Positions 45,635 to 57,615 of a DNA stretch of 64,000 bases are shown here, piece by piece. This DNA is from Shewanella inventionis. Lineage in GTDB: Bacteria; Pseudomonadota; Gammaproteobacteria; Enterobacterales; Shewanellaceae. Under the pieces are notes generated by a model, which ran no database searches, was not told where the DNA came from, and worked only from the letters and a program-made list of their open reading frames with translations. The stretch spans positions 158,575-222,574 of the forward strand of contig NZ_BMII01000002.1 of assembly GCF_014641855.1 (NCBI RefSeq), in the 5' to 3' direction. Both the position numbers and the translations under genes were made by a program. How positions within the stretch are numbered: the stretch's first letter is position 1; every line of letters starts with the position of its first letter.

Positions 45635-45665
45635 TTAAGGCTTTCTTTGGAGAGCCTTAATTTTT
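45635..45665 (+). terminator. Terminator after the S9 peptidase gene
   Basis: TTAAGGCT pairs with AGCCTTAA around a ~10-base loop and is followed by TTTTT. Confidence 0.75.
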
Positions 45666-45702
45666 ATGATTAACCTCAAATTAAAATTAAGGAATGTGTT
45701 GA

Positions 45703-46845
45703 GTGGCAATATCAGTCGCAGGCGGTGTTAGACCCGGAAAAGTCATTGAAATAGAGCGTAGGCTCTACCATCAGCTTATTGTGGGTAAACAGCCTATGAG
45801 CTCAATGCTCGATGAGCTAAATGCCGAAATAGAAGAAAGTGCTAACAAACTTGATATTGAACGACAAGCACTGAAATTACGCATTGAAAAGCAAGTGCAA
45901 GAGCGCCAAATTTATCTTGAGGTCTCTACCCACTTAACACATACCGTCAATAATACAATTGAACATCAACTGGCGATTCCGCAGCTGATTATTGATTCTT
46001 CTGGTATCACAGAAAGCCAAATATTGCTGTTAGATCTTTTGTTAAGTTCAGATCTTAATTTAAATCGTTTAAGACCAATTATCGAAGACAATAGCTGGCT
46101 ATGTCGTGATTTAATTAATTTAATTAATAGCCCTTCATCGAGGCATAGACGACCTAAAAACTCTGATGTGCAAGTTACCGATATAAAATTGGTACTGAAT
46201 TATATTGGTTTAGAAAATCTACGATTATTAATTCCTTATTTTTGTTTGCGTAATTGGCTGCCATCAGGCAATACCAATTTACTTTGGATTACTCGAAAGT
46301 TATGGCGCTATAGCATCATGAGTGCCATCGCTGCGCAAGCCCTAGCTGTGTTGCACAATAAAGAACCGAGTTTGACCTATACTTGTTCATTAATGTATCA
46401 GTTTTCCACGTCAATAATGCTTAGCCAAAGTGGACGAATTTTTGATAAAACGTGGGGAACCTGGTTACGTGAGGCAAGCCATAGTCGAGACAAACAGGTT
46501 TATGATGCCATTATGGCCACCGATTTTCCTGCAGAGTCGATATTCGAACAAGTCATGCAACATGCTCATACTTTGAATTGGAAATTACTTAATTTACTCA
46601 AATTTGAAGATTCATCAATGACACGAGTGTTAAAAGAGCTTGATCATGATTATCACTTTTCTGAATTGTCTGCTGATGCAGCCATTGTGGCCAAAGCAAG
46701 TTGTTATGCCAAAGTGCTGTTATTAGAAGAGCAGCAGTTGATTGACCCACAAGAAAAACGGATCATGTTTGATTATTACGAGTTTTCTGCTCAAGAATTA
46801 CTGCGATTAAAAGCGCAAAATTTTCGTAAACTTGATTTACTTTAA
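45703..46845 (+). CDS. HDOD-domain protein
   Basis: A 380-residue cytoplasmic protein. After a coiled-coil N-terminus (about 30-75, DELNAEIEESANKL..) it carries an HDOD domain (about 90-290). Typical segments are LLDLLLSSDLNLNRLRPIIEDNSWLCRDLINLINS and VLNYIGLENLRLLIPYF. HDOD proteins are degenerate HD phosphohydrolases used in signalling; no metal-binding HD pair is visible, in keeping with the family. The start is GTG at 45703 with AAGGAA upstream. The partner is unknown. Confidence 0.85.
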   Translation: MAISVAGGVRPGKVIEIERRLYHQLIVGKQPMSSMLDELNAEIEESANKLDIERQALKLRIEKQVQERQIYLEVSTHLTHTVNNTIEHQLAIPQLIIDSSGITESQILLLDLLLSSDLNLNRLRPIIEDNSWLCRDLINLINSPSSRHRRPKNSDVQVTDIKLVLNYIGLENLRLLIPYFCLRNWLPSGNTNLLWITRKLWRYSIMSAIAAQALAVLHNKEPSLTYTCSLMYQFSTSIMLSQSGRIFDKTWGTWLREASHSRDKQVYDAIMATDFPAESIFEQVMQHAHTLNWKLLNLLKFEDSSMTRVLKELDHDYHFSELSADAAIVAKASCYAKVLLLEEQQLIDPQEKRIMFDYYEFSAQELLRLKAQNFRKLDLL

Positions 46846-48399
<1,554 letters not shown>

Positions 48400-48401
48400 T
48401 G

Positions 48402-48440
48402 AACAACACGAGTACCTGCCTTGCAGGTACTCGTGTTGTT
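48402..48440 (+). other. 18-base-pair perfect hairpin between astC and astA
   Basis: AACAACACGAGTACCTGC (48402-48419) pairs without mismatch with 48423-48440 around a three-base loop. It begins 3 bases after the astC stop. There is no T-run behind it, so it does not look like a plain terminator; a role in RNA processing or partial transcription arrest is more likely. Confidence 0.75.
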
Positions 48441-48517
48441 TGGGTTCGTCACATTGGTTAGCGTTGGAGGGGGAGCTCTCCAGCGTGCAAACCTAGTGGC
48501 GCAATGAGGAGATTAAG

Positions 48518-49537
48518 ATGTTAATCATACGTCCTATCCGTGCTAGTGATTACGATGCACTTTATAGTATCGCAGTTGAGTCTGGTCACGGTTTCACATC
48601 TTTACCCGTTAACGAAGAGTTATTGCGTGCAAAGATAGCTAGGGCAGAAGCATCTTTTACTAAGCAAATTGATAAGCCTTTTGATGAAGGCTACTTAATG
48701 GTGCTTGAAGATACCAAAACTGGCCAAGTTGTGGGTACTTGTGGTGTTGAAGCTGCCGTCGGCATGCAAGATGCTTTTTATCATTACCGTTTAGGTACCG
48801 AGGTTTATCACTCGTCGCAAATCGCTGTGCGTAATGAAGTTGAAACGCTCACACTCTGTCATGACTATACCGGCGCTGCTGAAGTTTGTACCTTGTTTTT
48901 AAAAGATGCATACCGCAAAGGCAATAATGGTCGCATGTTATCTCGTTCGCGTTTTTTATTATTAGCTCAACACCCTAAGCGTTTCGGTGAAACAGTTATC
49001 GCAGAAATGCGAGGCGTGAGTGATGAAAAAGGCGACTCACCATTTTATGAATGGTTACAAAATCATTTCTTAGGCATTGATTTTGTCGAAGCAGATTATT
49101 TATCCGGCCTAGGCAAAAAAGCCTTTATGGCTGAAATGATGCCTCGCAACCCTGTGTATGTTTGTATGCTGCCTAAAAAAGCGCAGAAAGTGATTGGTGA
49201 AGTTCATAAAAATACTAAGCCGGCACTGCGTTTATTACAAGCCGAAGGCTTTAAGTTCCGCAATTATGTCGATATTTTTGATGGTGGTCCAACGGTAGAG
49301 TGTGCCTTGAGTGAAATCCGCTCAGTTAAGAAGAGCCGCTTATTAACTGTGTCTGTGGGCAAAATGCCTCACACAGATGACCAATTTATTATTTCCAACA
49401 CATCGCTTGCTGATTATCGTGCATCAGCGGCAAAACTGTTGGTCTCTGACGAACACGATAATGTTGTGCTTAGCCCTGAAATTGCAGCTGGTTTACTGGT
49501 TAGCGATGGCGAGCAGATCCGTGTTTTAGCAATGTAG
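48518..49537 (+). CDS. astA: Arginine N-succinyltransferase
   Basis: First enzyme of the AST pathway, joining succinyl-CoA to L-arginine. The 339 residues contain the family's N-terminal IIRPIRASDYDALYSIAVESG, GHGFTSLPVNEELL, and GNNGRMLSRSRFLLLAQHPKRFGETVIAEMRG. GNAT-related fold. AGGAGATTAAG precedes the ATG. astD starts 9 bases after the stop. Confidence 0.95.
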   Translation: MLIIRPIRASDYDALYSIAVESGHGFTSLPVNEELLRAKIARAEASFTKQIDKPFDEGYLMVLEDTKTGQVVGTCGVEAAVGMQDAFYHYRLGTEVYHSSQIAVRNEVETLTLCHDYTGAAEVCTLFLKDAYRKGNNGRMLSRSRFLLLAQHPKRFGETVIAEMRGVSDEKGDSPFYEWLQNHFLGIDFVEADYLSGLGKKAFMAEMMPRNPVYVCMLPKKAQKVIGEVHKNTKPALRLLQAEGFKFRNYVDIFDGGPTVECALSEIRSVKKSRLLTVSVGKMPHTDDQFIISNTSLADYRASAAKLLVSDEHDNVVLSPEIAAGLLVSDGEQIRVLAM

Positions 49538-49543
49538 GAGTAA

Positions 49544-51007
<1,464 letters not shown>

Positions 51008-51081
51008 TCGATAAATCAATCGCATGAACCAAGCTGGTAATGTCTAAGCGATATTACCAGCCTTATTATAAGGATTTAACC

Positions 51082-51882
51082 ATGCATACTGACGTAAATA
51101 CTTTGTTTGCTGAGCTATGGCAAGACTATATTAAGATGACACCCTCTGCGGCAAAGATCCATCAATTGCTTGGCCATGGTGCGGCGATCATTAATGATCA
51201 TATTGCACTGCGCACGTTTAATATCGCAAAGGTAAATTTAAGCGTATTAGCAAAACATTTCACATCTATTGGCTATGTAGATTGCGGTGATTATAAGTTT
51301 GAACAAAAAAAGCTGGTGGCTAAGCATTTTGAACATCCTGATCCTACACAACCTAAGGTGTTTATTTCTGAGCTATTGGTAGAAGAGTTTAGCCCAGAGC
51401 TGCAAAAAACTATCCAGGGCTTGATTGAGCAAGTGGATGTCGCGGCCACAACTGCAGATAACTTTATCTATTCTGGCCGTCACTGGGAATTAGATAAAGC
51501 AACCTATAAATCACTGTTAGCTGAAAGCGAATATGCAGCATGGGTTGCAGCTTTAGGGTACCGTGCCAACCACTTTACGGTTTCGATCAATGATTTACCG
51601 CAGTTTGAGCGCATTGAAGATGTTAACCAGGCACTTAAAGATGCCGGTTTTGTATTAAATACTTCAGGCGGCGAAATTAAAGGTACGCCAGAGGTGTTGC
51701 TAGAGCAATCATCTACCATGGCTGATAAAGTGGTCGTTAATTTTACTGATGGCGATGCTGAAATCCCGAGTTGTTTTTACGAGTTTGCTCGACGTTATCC
51801 AATGGAAAACGGCAAGCTATACACTGGGTTTGTTGCTGCCTCGGCAGATAAGATTTTTGAAAGCACTAACGCAATGATGTAA
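51082..51882 (+). CDS. DUF1338 family protein (2-oxoadipate dioxygenase-like, short form)
   Basis: A 266-residue protein of the DUF1338 (VOC-like) family. Segments HALRTF-like DHIALRTFN, FEHPDPTQPKVFISELLVEE and RANHFTVSINDLP contribute the expected iron-binding His and Glu positions. A larger family member, HglS of Pseudomonas, converts 2-oxoadipate to 2-hydroxyglutarate in lysine catabolism; this shorter form need not share the substrate. ATG 51082 has AAGGA 8 bases upstream; the frame from 51040 has no site. It follows astD by 74 bases, suggesting a link to amino-acid breakdown. Confidence 0.82.
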   Translation: MHTDVNTLFAELWQDYIKMTPSAAKIHQLLGHGAAIINDHIALRTFNIAKVNLSVLAKHFTSIGYVDCGDYKFEQKKLVAKHFEHPDPTQPKVFISELLVEEFSPELQKTIQGLIEQVDVAATTADNFIYSGRHWELDKATYKSLLAESEYAAWVAALGYRANHFTVSINDLPQFERIEDVNQALKDAGFVLNTSGGEIKGTPEVLLEQSSTMADKVVVNFTDGDAEIPSCFYEFARRYPMENGKLYTGFVAASADKIFESTNAMM

Positions 51883-51898
51883 AGTCTTGAATGCATAT

Positions 51899-51932
51899 AA
51901 AGGCTTAATTGGGTGATCAATTAGGCCTTTTT
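51899..51932. terminator. Bidirectional terminator between DUF1338 and sensor kinase genes
   Basis: AAAGGC plus TAATTG pairs with CAATTA plus GGCCTTT around GGTGAT, with A and T flanks on the two sides. Confidence 0.8.
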
Positions 51933-51942
51933 TATTGTTGTT

Positions 51943-53277
51943 TTATTGGCTCATAAGTACACTGACACTTAAACCTTTAAGAGAGTCACTTCGCCTAAAT
52001 TGTAAAGTAAACCCATATTGATCGCAGATTTCTTTTACGATCGATAACCCCAGCCCATGGCCCATGGTGGCTTCATCTAGGCGTGTCCCTCTGGCTGTCA
52101 ACAAGGCTAATTTGTCTTGTTCAACACCACTTCCATCATCTTTTATTTGCAGCAATATTTCGCCATTTGGCGTTTGTTCAATACACACTCTCACCTGAGC
52201 GTTAGCCCATTTAAATGCATTGTCTAGCAAGTTACCAAATAGCTCCATACCATCTTCACGATGAATGGGGATCCTGCTGATTTGATCGGGGTTAGTTACT
52301 GTACAATGGATTTGTCTATTATGGTGCACCTTGTGTAAGGTGTTAATTAAGCTGTCAAAATCTTTTGGAACGGTTAATTGTGCCGCTGGTAGCATATCAC
52401 CGGTAATTCTTGCGGCTGCAAGTTTTCGTTCTATCATTTTATGTACTAAATCTAACTGTTGTTGCATTGCTAATGCTGCCTCTGGGTGAGATAACCCTAA
52501 GGTCTCGACCTGTTGCTGCATCACCGCCAGTGGTGTTTTTAACCCATGGCTTAAGTTACCTAGGTTATTTCGGCTTCGCTCAATTTGCTTAGCGGTATAA
52601 TCTAATAGCTGGTTGTAGGTTTCTGCTAGCGGGCGGATTTCTGCTGGTATTTGGGCAATTTCTAATGAAGCTATATCTCCCTCGCGAAGTTTTGCTAGCG
52701 CTCCCTGAATTTGATTTACCGGTTTAAATGATTGACGCAAAATGATGAAAATACCGGCTATCATGGCTAATAACATACCAATATTAATTGCCAGTTTGGT
52801 GCCAAAGACTTCGCTAAATACTCTGCGGCCAATACTGAGGTCTTGTGCAACCGTTAAGGTTGCAGTGTTATTGCTATTGGGCGCACCAATGCCAATTGAT
52901 AGCAGTTGCATATCATTATTTTTGGGGCCTTTGGCTTGCCATACACGCTTTTGTTGTGATTCTAAATTAACGATGTGTAATTCAGCATCCCATAATGACC
53001 GTGATCGAATGGTCTTATTTGGCAGATTTAGCTGAAAATAACGCCCAGAATAGGCTGGGCGATAAAAGCTGGATAACTGATTTTGATCGATAACTAATTC
53101 GCCATCATCAAGACGGGTTGCAATGATAATGTGTTCTAAATCTTCTTCTAAACGATTAATAATCGAGTCATGAAAAGCATCTCTTAACATGGATTCAAAC
53201 AAAAATAACCCAATCAGAGTTGCGATAATAATCAAACCACTAAGCCACAGACTGAGCTTAAAGCGAATTGACATCAT
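51943..53277 (-). CDS. Sensor histidine kinase (PhoQ/QseC-like)
   Basis: A 444-residue inner-membrane kinase. Two membrane helices (about 7-29 and 165-190) enclose a periplasmic sensor region of about 135 residues. A HAMP-like segment follows, then the phospho-acceptor box NLSHGLKTPLAVM and ATPase boxes LFGNLLDNAFKWAN, IKDDGSGV and GHGLGLSIVKEIC. The start codon overlaps the regulator's stop (ATGA). The ligand is unknown; the PepSY protein in the same operon may be related to the signal. Confidence 0.92.
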   Translation of the reverse strand: MMSIRFKLSLWLSGLIIIATLIGLFLFESMLRDAFHDSIINRLEEDLEHIIIATRLDDGELVIDQNQLSSFYRPAYSGRYFQLNLPNKTIRSRSLWDAELHIVNLESQQKRVWQAKGPKNNDMQLLSIGIGAPNSNNTATLTVAQDLSIGRRVFSEVFGTKLAINIGMLLAMIAGIFIILRQSFKPVNQIQGALAKLREGDIASLEIAQIPAEIRPLAETYNQLLDYTAKQIERSRNNLGNLSHGLKTPLAVMQQQVETLGLSHPEAALAMQQQLDLVHKMIERKLAAARITGDMLPAAQLTVPKDFDSLINTLHKVHHNRQIHCTVTNPDQISRIPIHREDGMELFGNLLDNAFKWANAQVRVCIEQTPNGEILLQIKDDGSGVEQDKLALLTARGTRLDEATMGHGLGLSIVKEICDQYGFTLQFRRSDSLKGLSVSVLMSQ

Positions 53278-53948
53278 TGGGCTAGACCGTGAAAGATATA
53301 CCCTTGGCCGCGGCGGGTTTCAATAGTGGTTTTACCGAGTTTTTTACGCAAATGGGTAACATATACCTCTACCACATTGCTTTCTTTTTCATCGTCAAAT
53401 TGGTAAAGCTTATCGGTAAGTTGAGACTTAGACAGTAATTTTTTGGGCGACATTAAGAAAATCTTCAGCAGCCTAAACTCCATTGAAGTTAACTCATATT
53501 CTTGCTCACCAACCGTCACCTTTTGCTCGTTTTCATCTAGCGTAATACCGCCATAACACAGCTGTTTGGACGATGAGTTTGCTCTGCCATGAGCGCGATG
53601 GATTAACGCCTGAATACGGGCTAAAAGCTCTTGCGCATGAAAGGGTTTGCCAAGGTAGTCGTCAGCCCCTGCGTTAAAACCTTCAACTTTTTCGTGCCAC
53701 TGACTACGTGCTGTGAGCATGATAACGGGCGTATTCACTCCGCGCTCACGCCACTTGGTCACAAGTGAGAGTCCATTTCCGTCGGGTAAACCTATGTCCA
53801 GTATTACGCAATCGTAATCGGTTTCACTCATAAGATAATCGGCTTCTACCGCTTTATCAGTAACATCTGTGATATATCCAGCTTGCTTAAGTTGTTTTTC
53901 AAGCTCAGCGACCAATAATGGGTTATCTTCAACGAGTAGCAGTTTCAT
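53274..53948 (-). CDS. OmpR/PhoP-family response regulator
   Basis: 224 residues: receiver domain (1-115) with acidic residues EDN, phospho-acceptor in CVILDIGLPDGNG (D about 51), and the lysine of GADDYLGKPF. The winged-helix DNA-binding domain shows ELTSMEFRLLKIFLMSPKKLLSK and a C-terminal VYVTHLRKKLGKTTIETRRGQGYIF. It resembles PhoP/QseB, but the exact system cannot be named. It overlaps the PepSY gene by 20 bases and the kinase gene by 4. Confidence 0.93.
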   Translation of the reverse strand: MKLLLVEDNPLLVAELEKQLKQAGYITDVTDKAVEADYLMSETDYDCVILDIGLPDGNGLSLVTKWRERGVNTPVIMLTARSQWHEKVEGFNAGADDYLGKPFHAQELLARIQALIHRAHGRANSSSKQLCYGGITLDENEQKVTVGEQEYELTSMEFRLLKIFLMSPKKLLSKSQLTDKLYQFDDEKESNVVEVYVTHLRKKLGKTTIETRRGQGYIFHGLAQ

Positions 53949-54276
53949 GTTTAGTACATTCGCTCGGTAATTGCTGTAATGGATTTTTCATGCCGTTGAC
54001 TGCATCTAACTGCAGGTTAATAACATGCCCTTGTGCGAGTTTAAATTGTAAATCGTAGCGCCATTTATCTTGATATTGATAAAGCTGAGCATCAACAAGC
54101 TGACCATCACAATACTGCGACACCCAAGTCAAATAATCATCTAATGGGCGTATATTACCAGAAGTCACTAATTTTTTGACTTTATCATGATCAAGTGGGA
54201 ATTCATTAACAGGAATATCTTGTTGGTCAATGGATAAGGCCATTAAGCTGATAGTGGCGATGAACAAGCTATTCAT
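53929..54276 (-). CDS. Small exported PepSY-like protein
   Basis: A 115-residue protein with a short N-terminal hydrophobic segment (NSLFIATISLMALS), probably a signal peptide. A single PepSY-like domain in the C-terminal half (AQLYQYQDKWRYDLQFKLAQG, then NLQLDAVNG) follows. Such domains are often periplasmic inhibitors or sensors next to two-component systems. ATG 54276 has GGGAG 6 bases upstream and is preferred to a TTG at 54288. Its 3' end overlaps the response regulator start by 20 bases, so the three genes form one operon. Confidence 0.8.
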   Translation of the reverse strand: MNSLFIATISLMALSIDQQDIPVNEFPLDHDKVKKLVTSGNIRPLDDYLTWVSQYCDGQLVDAQLYQYQDKWRYDLQFKLAQGHVINLQLDAVNGMKNPLQQLPSECTKHETATR

Positions 54277-54391
54277 GTTCGCTCCCAAATAAAAAAAGTG
54301 GCGTTCAGAGTATGAACACCACTTTAAATATCTTGGCTTAAATCAAGCTGAAGTAGACATTATTGCCGCTTAAATAGCGTTTATAAATGTC

Positions 54392-54674
54392 CTAGGGTCT
54401 GTTGAACTTTCAAGGTTATTTTTGCAGCGAATTGTTGGCCATTTCTACAAGGCAGAGACTTTGAGGTGTAGTTACTCTACATAAAAAGTCGATAACGCAG
54501 TAAAAATGGCCAACAAACGCTGCCCAAAGGGTTCGGCTAAAAACGTTTTACTCTTTGTTAAATGATTCTTTGAAATAAAGAGTTGCTTAGATTGCTAGGC
54601 ATCAATCCATTCGTCTCGATTAAAACGTTTTTAACTCGAACAAAATTCAACCAGCAAAGACCAGCAGACCCTAG
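54392..54674. mobile_element. MITE-like element, family 2, full copy abutting crp
   Basis: 283 bases bounded by CTAG on both sides. Terminal inverted repeats begin GGGTCTGTTGAACTTT at the left and GGGTCTGCTGGTCTTT (inverted) at the right. TTGTTGGCCATTT (54432-54444) and AAATGGCCAACAA (54504-54516) make an exact 13-base inner inverted repeat. No protein is encoded. CTAG fits the YTAR target preference of some IS5-family elements, a tentative link. The right end includes the crp stop codon. Confidence 0.75.
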
Positions 54675-55306
54675 CGTGTACCGTAAACCACGATAGTTTT
54701 ACCGTGTGCTTGAATCAGGTTTTGCTCTTCAAGCATTTTTAAAATACGGCCAACGGTTTCGCGTGAACAGCCCACGATTTGACCAATCTCTTGACGGGTG
54801 ATTTTAATCTGCATACCGTCAGGATGAGTCATTGCATCAGGTTGTTTTGCTAAATGTAATAATGTTTGTGCAATACGGCCAGCAACGTCTAAGAAGGCTA
54901 AGTCGCCCACTTTTTGGCTTGTGCTTTGTAGGCGGTATGCCATTTGGGCAGAAAGCTTCATTAAGATTTCTGGGTTAACTTGAATAAGCTGTTTGAACTT
55001 TTTGTAAGAGATTTCGGCAATTTCACATGCTTGTTTAGCACGAACCCAAGCTGTACGTTCAGCTTGTTCTTCGAATAAACCCAGTTCACCGATAAAATCA
55101 CCTTGATTTAGATAAGAGAGGATCATTTCTTTACCTTCTTCATCTTTGATCAATACAGCAACAGAACCTTTTACGATGTAATAAAGCGTGTCAGAGTCTT
55201 CACCAGCATGGATCAACGTGCTTTTCGCTGGGTACTTATGAATGTGACAATGTGAAAGAAACCATTCTAATGTTGGGTCAGGTTTTGGCTTACCAATCAG
55301 AGCCAT
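54671..55306 (-). CDS. crp: cAMP receptor protein Crp
   Basis: Global regulator of 211 residues. The cyclic-nucleotide-binding domain includes [22 protein letters not shown], with the phosphate-binding arginine. The C-helix follows, then the helix-turn-helix with recognition helix [17 protein letters not shown]. In Shewanella, Crp governs anaerobic respiration as well as carbon use. The frame ends VVYGTR, as in E. coli Crp, so the coding sequence is complete even though the TAG lies inside the terminal repeat of the adjacent element. Confidence 0.98.
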   Translation of the reverse strand: MALIGKPKPDPTLEWFLSHCHIHKYPAKSTLIHAGEDSDTLYYIVKGSVAVLIKDEEGKEMILSYLNQGDFIGELGLFEEQAERTAWVRAKQACEIAEISYKKFKQLIQVNPEILMKLSAQMAYRLQSTSQKVGDLAFLDVAGRIAQTLLHLAKQPDAMTHPDGMQIKITRQEIGQIVGCSRETVGRILKMLEEQNLIQAHGKTIVVYGTR

Positions 55307-55623
55307 ACGATATTCCTCGATTGATTAAAAATGAAAGTAAGTAATGTCTAATTAAGCATTCTACGCGATTCGAATCGTAAAAACTTTGATAGAGATCGTA
55401 TTTAGAAGTGTCAGTAGTGTATATTAACCTGTTAAATTTTAGATTAAATTTATTTTGTTTGTGATCAAGGTCAGCTTTTATTTTGTTTGCCTAAGCATAT
55501 TGTGTTTATTTTTGTCGCTTAACCGATTGAATTATTGGCTGACGCGGGTGTCTATTGAATTGGATAGACGAGTTAGATACTGTTATTAAATACCCGTGAT
55601 TAATAACACTGATTGTTGTAGAG
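55307..55623. promoter_or_regulatory. Divergent region crp/Sel1 gene
   Basis: 317 bases. A perfect 12-base palindrome CGATTCGAATCG lies at 55366-55377. TTTGTGATCAAGGTCAGCTT at 55458-55477 resembles a Crp site (TGTGA exact, right arm TCAGC), so autoregulation is possible. No promoter boxes are certain. Confidence 0.4.
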
Positions 55624-56409
55624 GTGTGCGTGAACAGATTGAGTCAAATAGTAAGGGCTGCATGCCTGTTGGCAGTGAGTGTGTTAAGTTTACCTGCTTA
55701 TTCATTTTATGTACCCCCCACAGTGGAGTCTTTGGCTGCCAGTAAGCTGGTGCACATTCAAATAAAAGCGAAACAAGGTGATGTAGACGCGCAGTTTTTA
55801 TTAGGTTTAATGCATTTATCTGGACGATTTGTCAGTCAAAATACCCAGTTAGGATTGGATTGGGTTAATCAAGCCGCGGCGCAAAATCATATTAAAGCGC
55901 AGCAAACTATTGCCGATTTGGCCTTTGAAGGTAAATTATTTGCCCGCGATTTAGCCCTAGCCGAAAAATGGTATTTGGTTATGGCTGACCAGGGAGATAA
56001 ATGGGCTAATTTTCGCTTAGGTTTTATTTATTCTGCTGGTGGTGATGGGGTCATTCGTAACTGCGGTAAAGCGATGAGCCAATTTAATGCAGCTGGTGAT
56101 AATGTGTCGCTTGGTAATGTTGCGTGGATTTTGGCAACGTGTCCAGAGGCAGAGTATCGCGATGGTTCGAGGGCAGTGTCTATGTCTCTAAAGCTTTTAG
56201 AGCAAAATCAAAATGACCCAACCGTATTAGACAATCTGGCTGCTGGTTATGCTGAAATAGGTGACTTTACCTCAGCCATTGATGCACAAAAGAAAGCCAT
56301 TCAAGCATTAAAACACAACCCAGATCTGGCGCACAGTGATGAGTTTATTATGCGATTAAAGCAGTACCAAAATAACCAAGCATATCGAGAAATTATTCCA
56401 TTGATGTAG
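55624..56409 (+). CDS. Sel1-repeat (TPR-like) exported protein
   Basis: A 261-residue protein with a signal peptide (about 1-27, ending LPAYSF). Sel1-type helical repeats follow, e.g. KQGDVDAQFLLGLMHLSGRFV, QNTQLGLDWVNQAAAQNH and ALAEKWYLVMADQGD. A later TPR-like pair (LDNLAAGYAEIGDFTSAIDAQKKAI) follows. Such proteins act as protein-binding scaffolds; the partner is unknown. The start is GTG, with GTAGAGG 3-8 bases upstream. It is divergent from crp. Confidence 0.83.
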   Translation: MCVNRLSQIVRAACLLAVSVLSLPAYSFYVPPTVESLAASKLVHIQIKAKQGDVDAQFLLGLMHLSGRFVSQNTQLGLDWVNQAAAQNHIKAQQTIADLAFEGKLFARDLALAEKWYLVMADQGDKWANFRLGFIYSAGGDGVIRNCGKAMSQFNAAGDNVSLGNVAWILATCPEAEYRDGSRAVSMSLKLLEQNQNDPTVLDNLAAGYAEIGDFTSAIDAQKKAIQALKHNPDLAHSDEFIMRLKQYQNNQAYREIIPLM

Positions 56410-56586
56410 TAAAGCCAAAATGGTTTAACAGACAAGAGTGCGATGAAGAGGTTTGAGTGAGTTTTCGCTGATGTGCTTGATACGCTAACAGAAAATAGGG
56501 GGAATTAGCGCTCAAGCACATCAACTGCCGTTATTTCGTCTGAAATCACGATAAAACAATTGTAGTGTTATTGACTTAAATTAAGC

Positions 56587-57483
56587 TTAACTAGGCTTGA
56601 TATCATTGATGTTTTGCAATTCTATTCGCTTATCTAATAAGTCCTTTATTAACGGCGTTAAGATAAGTTCCATGGCTAACGACATTTTCCCACCCGGCAC
56701 CACAAGAGTATTAACGCGAGACATAAACGAGCCTTGGATCATATTAAGATAATAAGGAAAGTCGACGTTATTAATGCCTCGAAAACGAATAACCACAAAG
56801 CTTTCGTCAAGGCTTGGAATGTCTTTAGCACTAAATGGGTTTGAGGTATCAACAGTTGGGACTCGTTGAAAGTTGATATGGGTTCGTGAAAACTGCGGCG
56901 TCATGTGATTAATGTAATCATCCATACTGCGCACAATAGAGCCCATGACTTTTTCTCGGCTGTGTCCACGCTCGGTGGTGTCGCGAATGATTTTTTGAAT
57001 CCATTCTAGGTTGACAATAGGTACCATCCCAATGAGTAGGTCAACGTGTTTTGCTACGTCTGCGTCGTCAGTGACCACACCACCATGTAAGCCTTCGTAA
57101 TAAAGCATGTCAGTGTTTTCTGGGAGATCTCGCCATTGAGTAAAAGTGCCTGGCATTTGGTTGAAAGGCACTGCCTCATCGAAGGTATGCAAATAACTGC
57201 GGGTTTGGCCATTACCTGTCTCACCGTAACTAATGAAGCACTCTTCGAGTTTTTTAAAGTTGTTGGCTTCTGGACCAAAATAGCTAATGTTACGATTTTC
57301 AGCCTGCGACTTACGGATTAATACTTCCATTTCTGCGCGGGTGAAATGATGAAAACTGTCGCCTTCAACAAATGCTGCGTTAATACCAAGCTGCCTGAAT
57401 ATGTGCGTAAAGGCAGTCGTTGTGGTCGTTGTGCCAGCACCAGATGAACCGGTTACAGCAATAATAGGGTGTTTTGCTGACAT
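56587..57483 (-). CDS. prkB: Phosphoribulokinase-family protein PrkB
   Basis: A 298-residue P-loop kinase of the phosphoribulokinase/uridine kinase group. The P-loop is VTGSSGAGTTTTTT. FVEGDSFHHFTRAEME and LYYEGLHGG follow the PRK pattern. There is no RuBisCO pathway in such organisms, so the substrate is unknown. The E. coli homologue PrkB is near crp, as here. It lies 132 bases after yheU on the same strand. Confidence 0.92.
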   Translation of the reverse strand: MSAKHPIIAVTGSSGAGTTTTTTAFTHIFRQLGINAAFVEGDSFHHFTRAEMEVLIRKSQAENRNISYFGPEANNFKKLEECFISYGETGNGQTRSYLHTFDEAVPFNQMPGTFTQWRDLPENTDMLYYEGLHGGVVTDDADVAKHVDLLIGMVPIVNLEWIQKIIRDTTERGHSREKVMGSIVRSMDDYINHMTPQFSRTHINFQRVPTVDTSNPFSAKDIPSLDESFVVIRFRGINNVDFPYYLNMIQGSFMSRVNTLVVPGGKMSLAMELILTPLIKDLLDKRIELQNINDIKPS

Positions 57484-57615
57484 GATATTTGCCTACGTTT
57501 GTGATTCACCAAAGAAAATCGAGCCATTAGTTATACGGTAATCATCACCTTTGGGTCAATTATTCACGGGTGATAATGTTAATATTTATAACAAATTATT
57601 GCGTAATCATGCAGC

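Noticed and set aside
48402..48440. Rho-independent terminator after astC
   Set aside because: The stem is very strong but no T-run follows, and astA and astD continue on the same strand.
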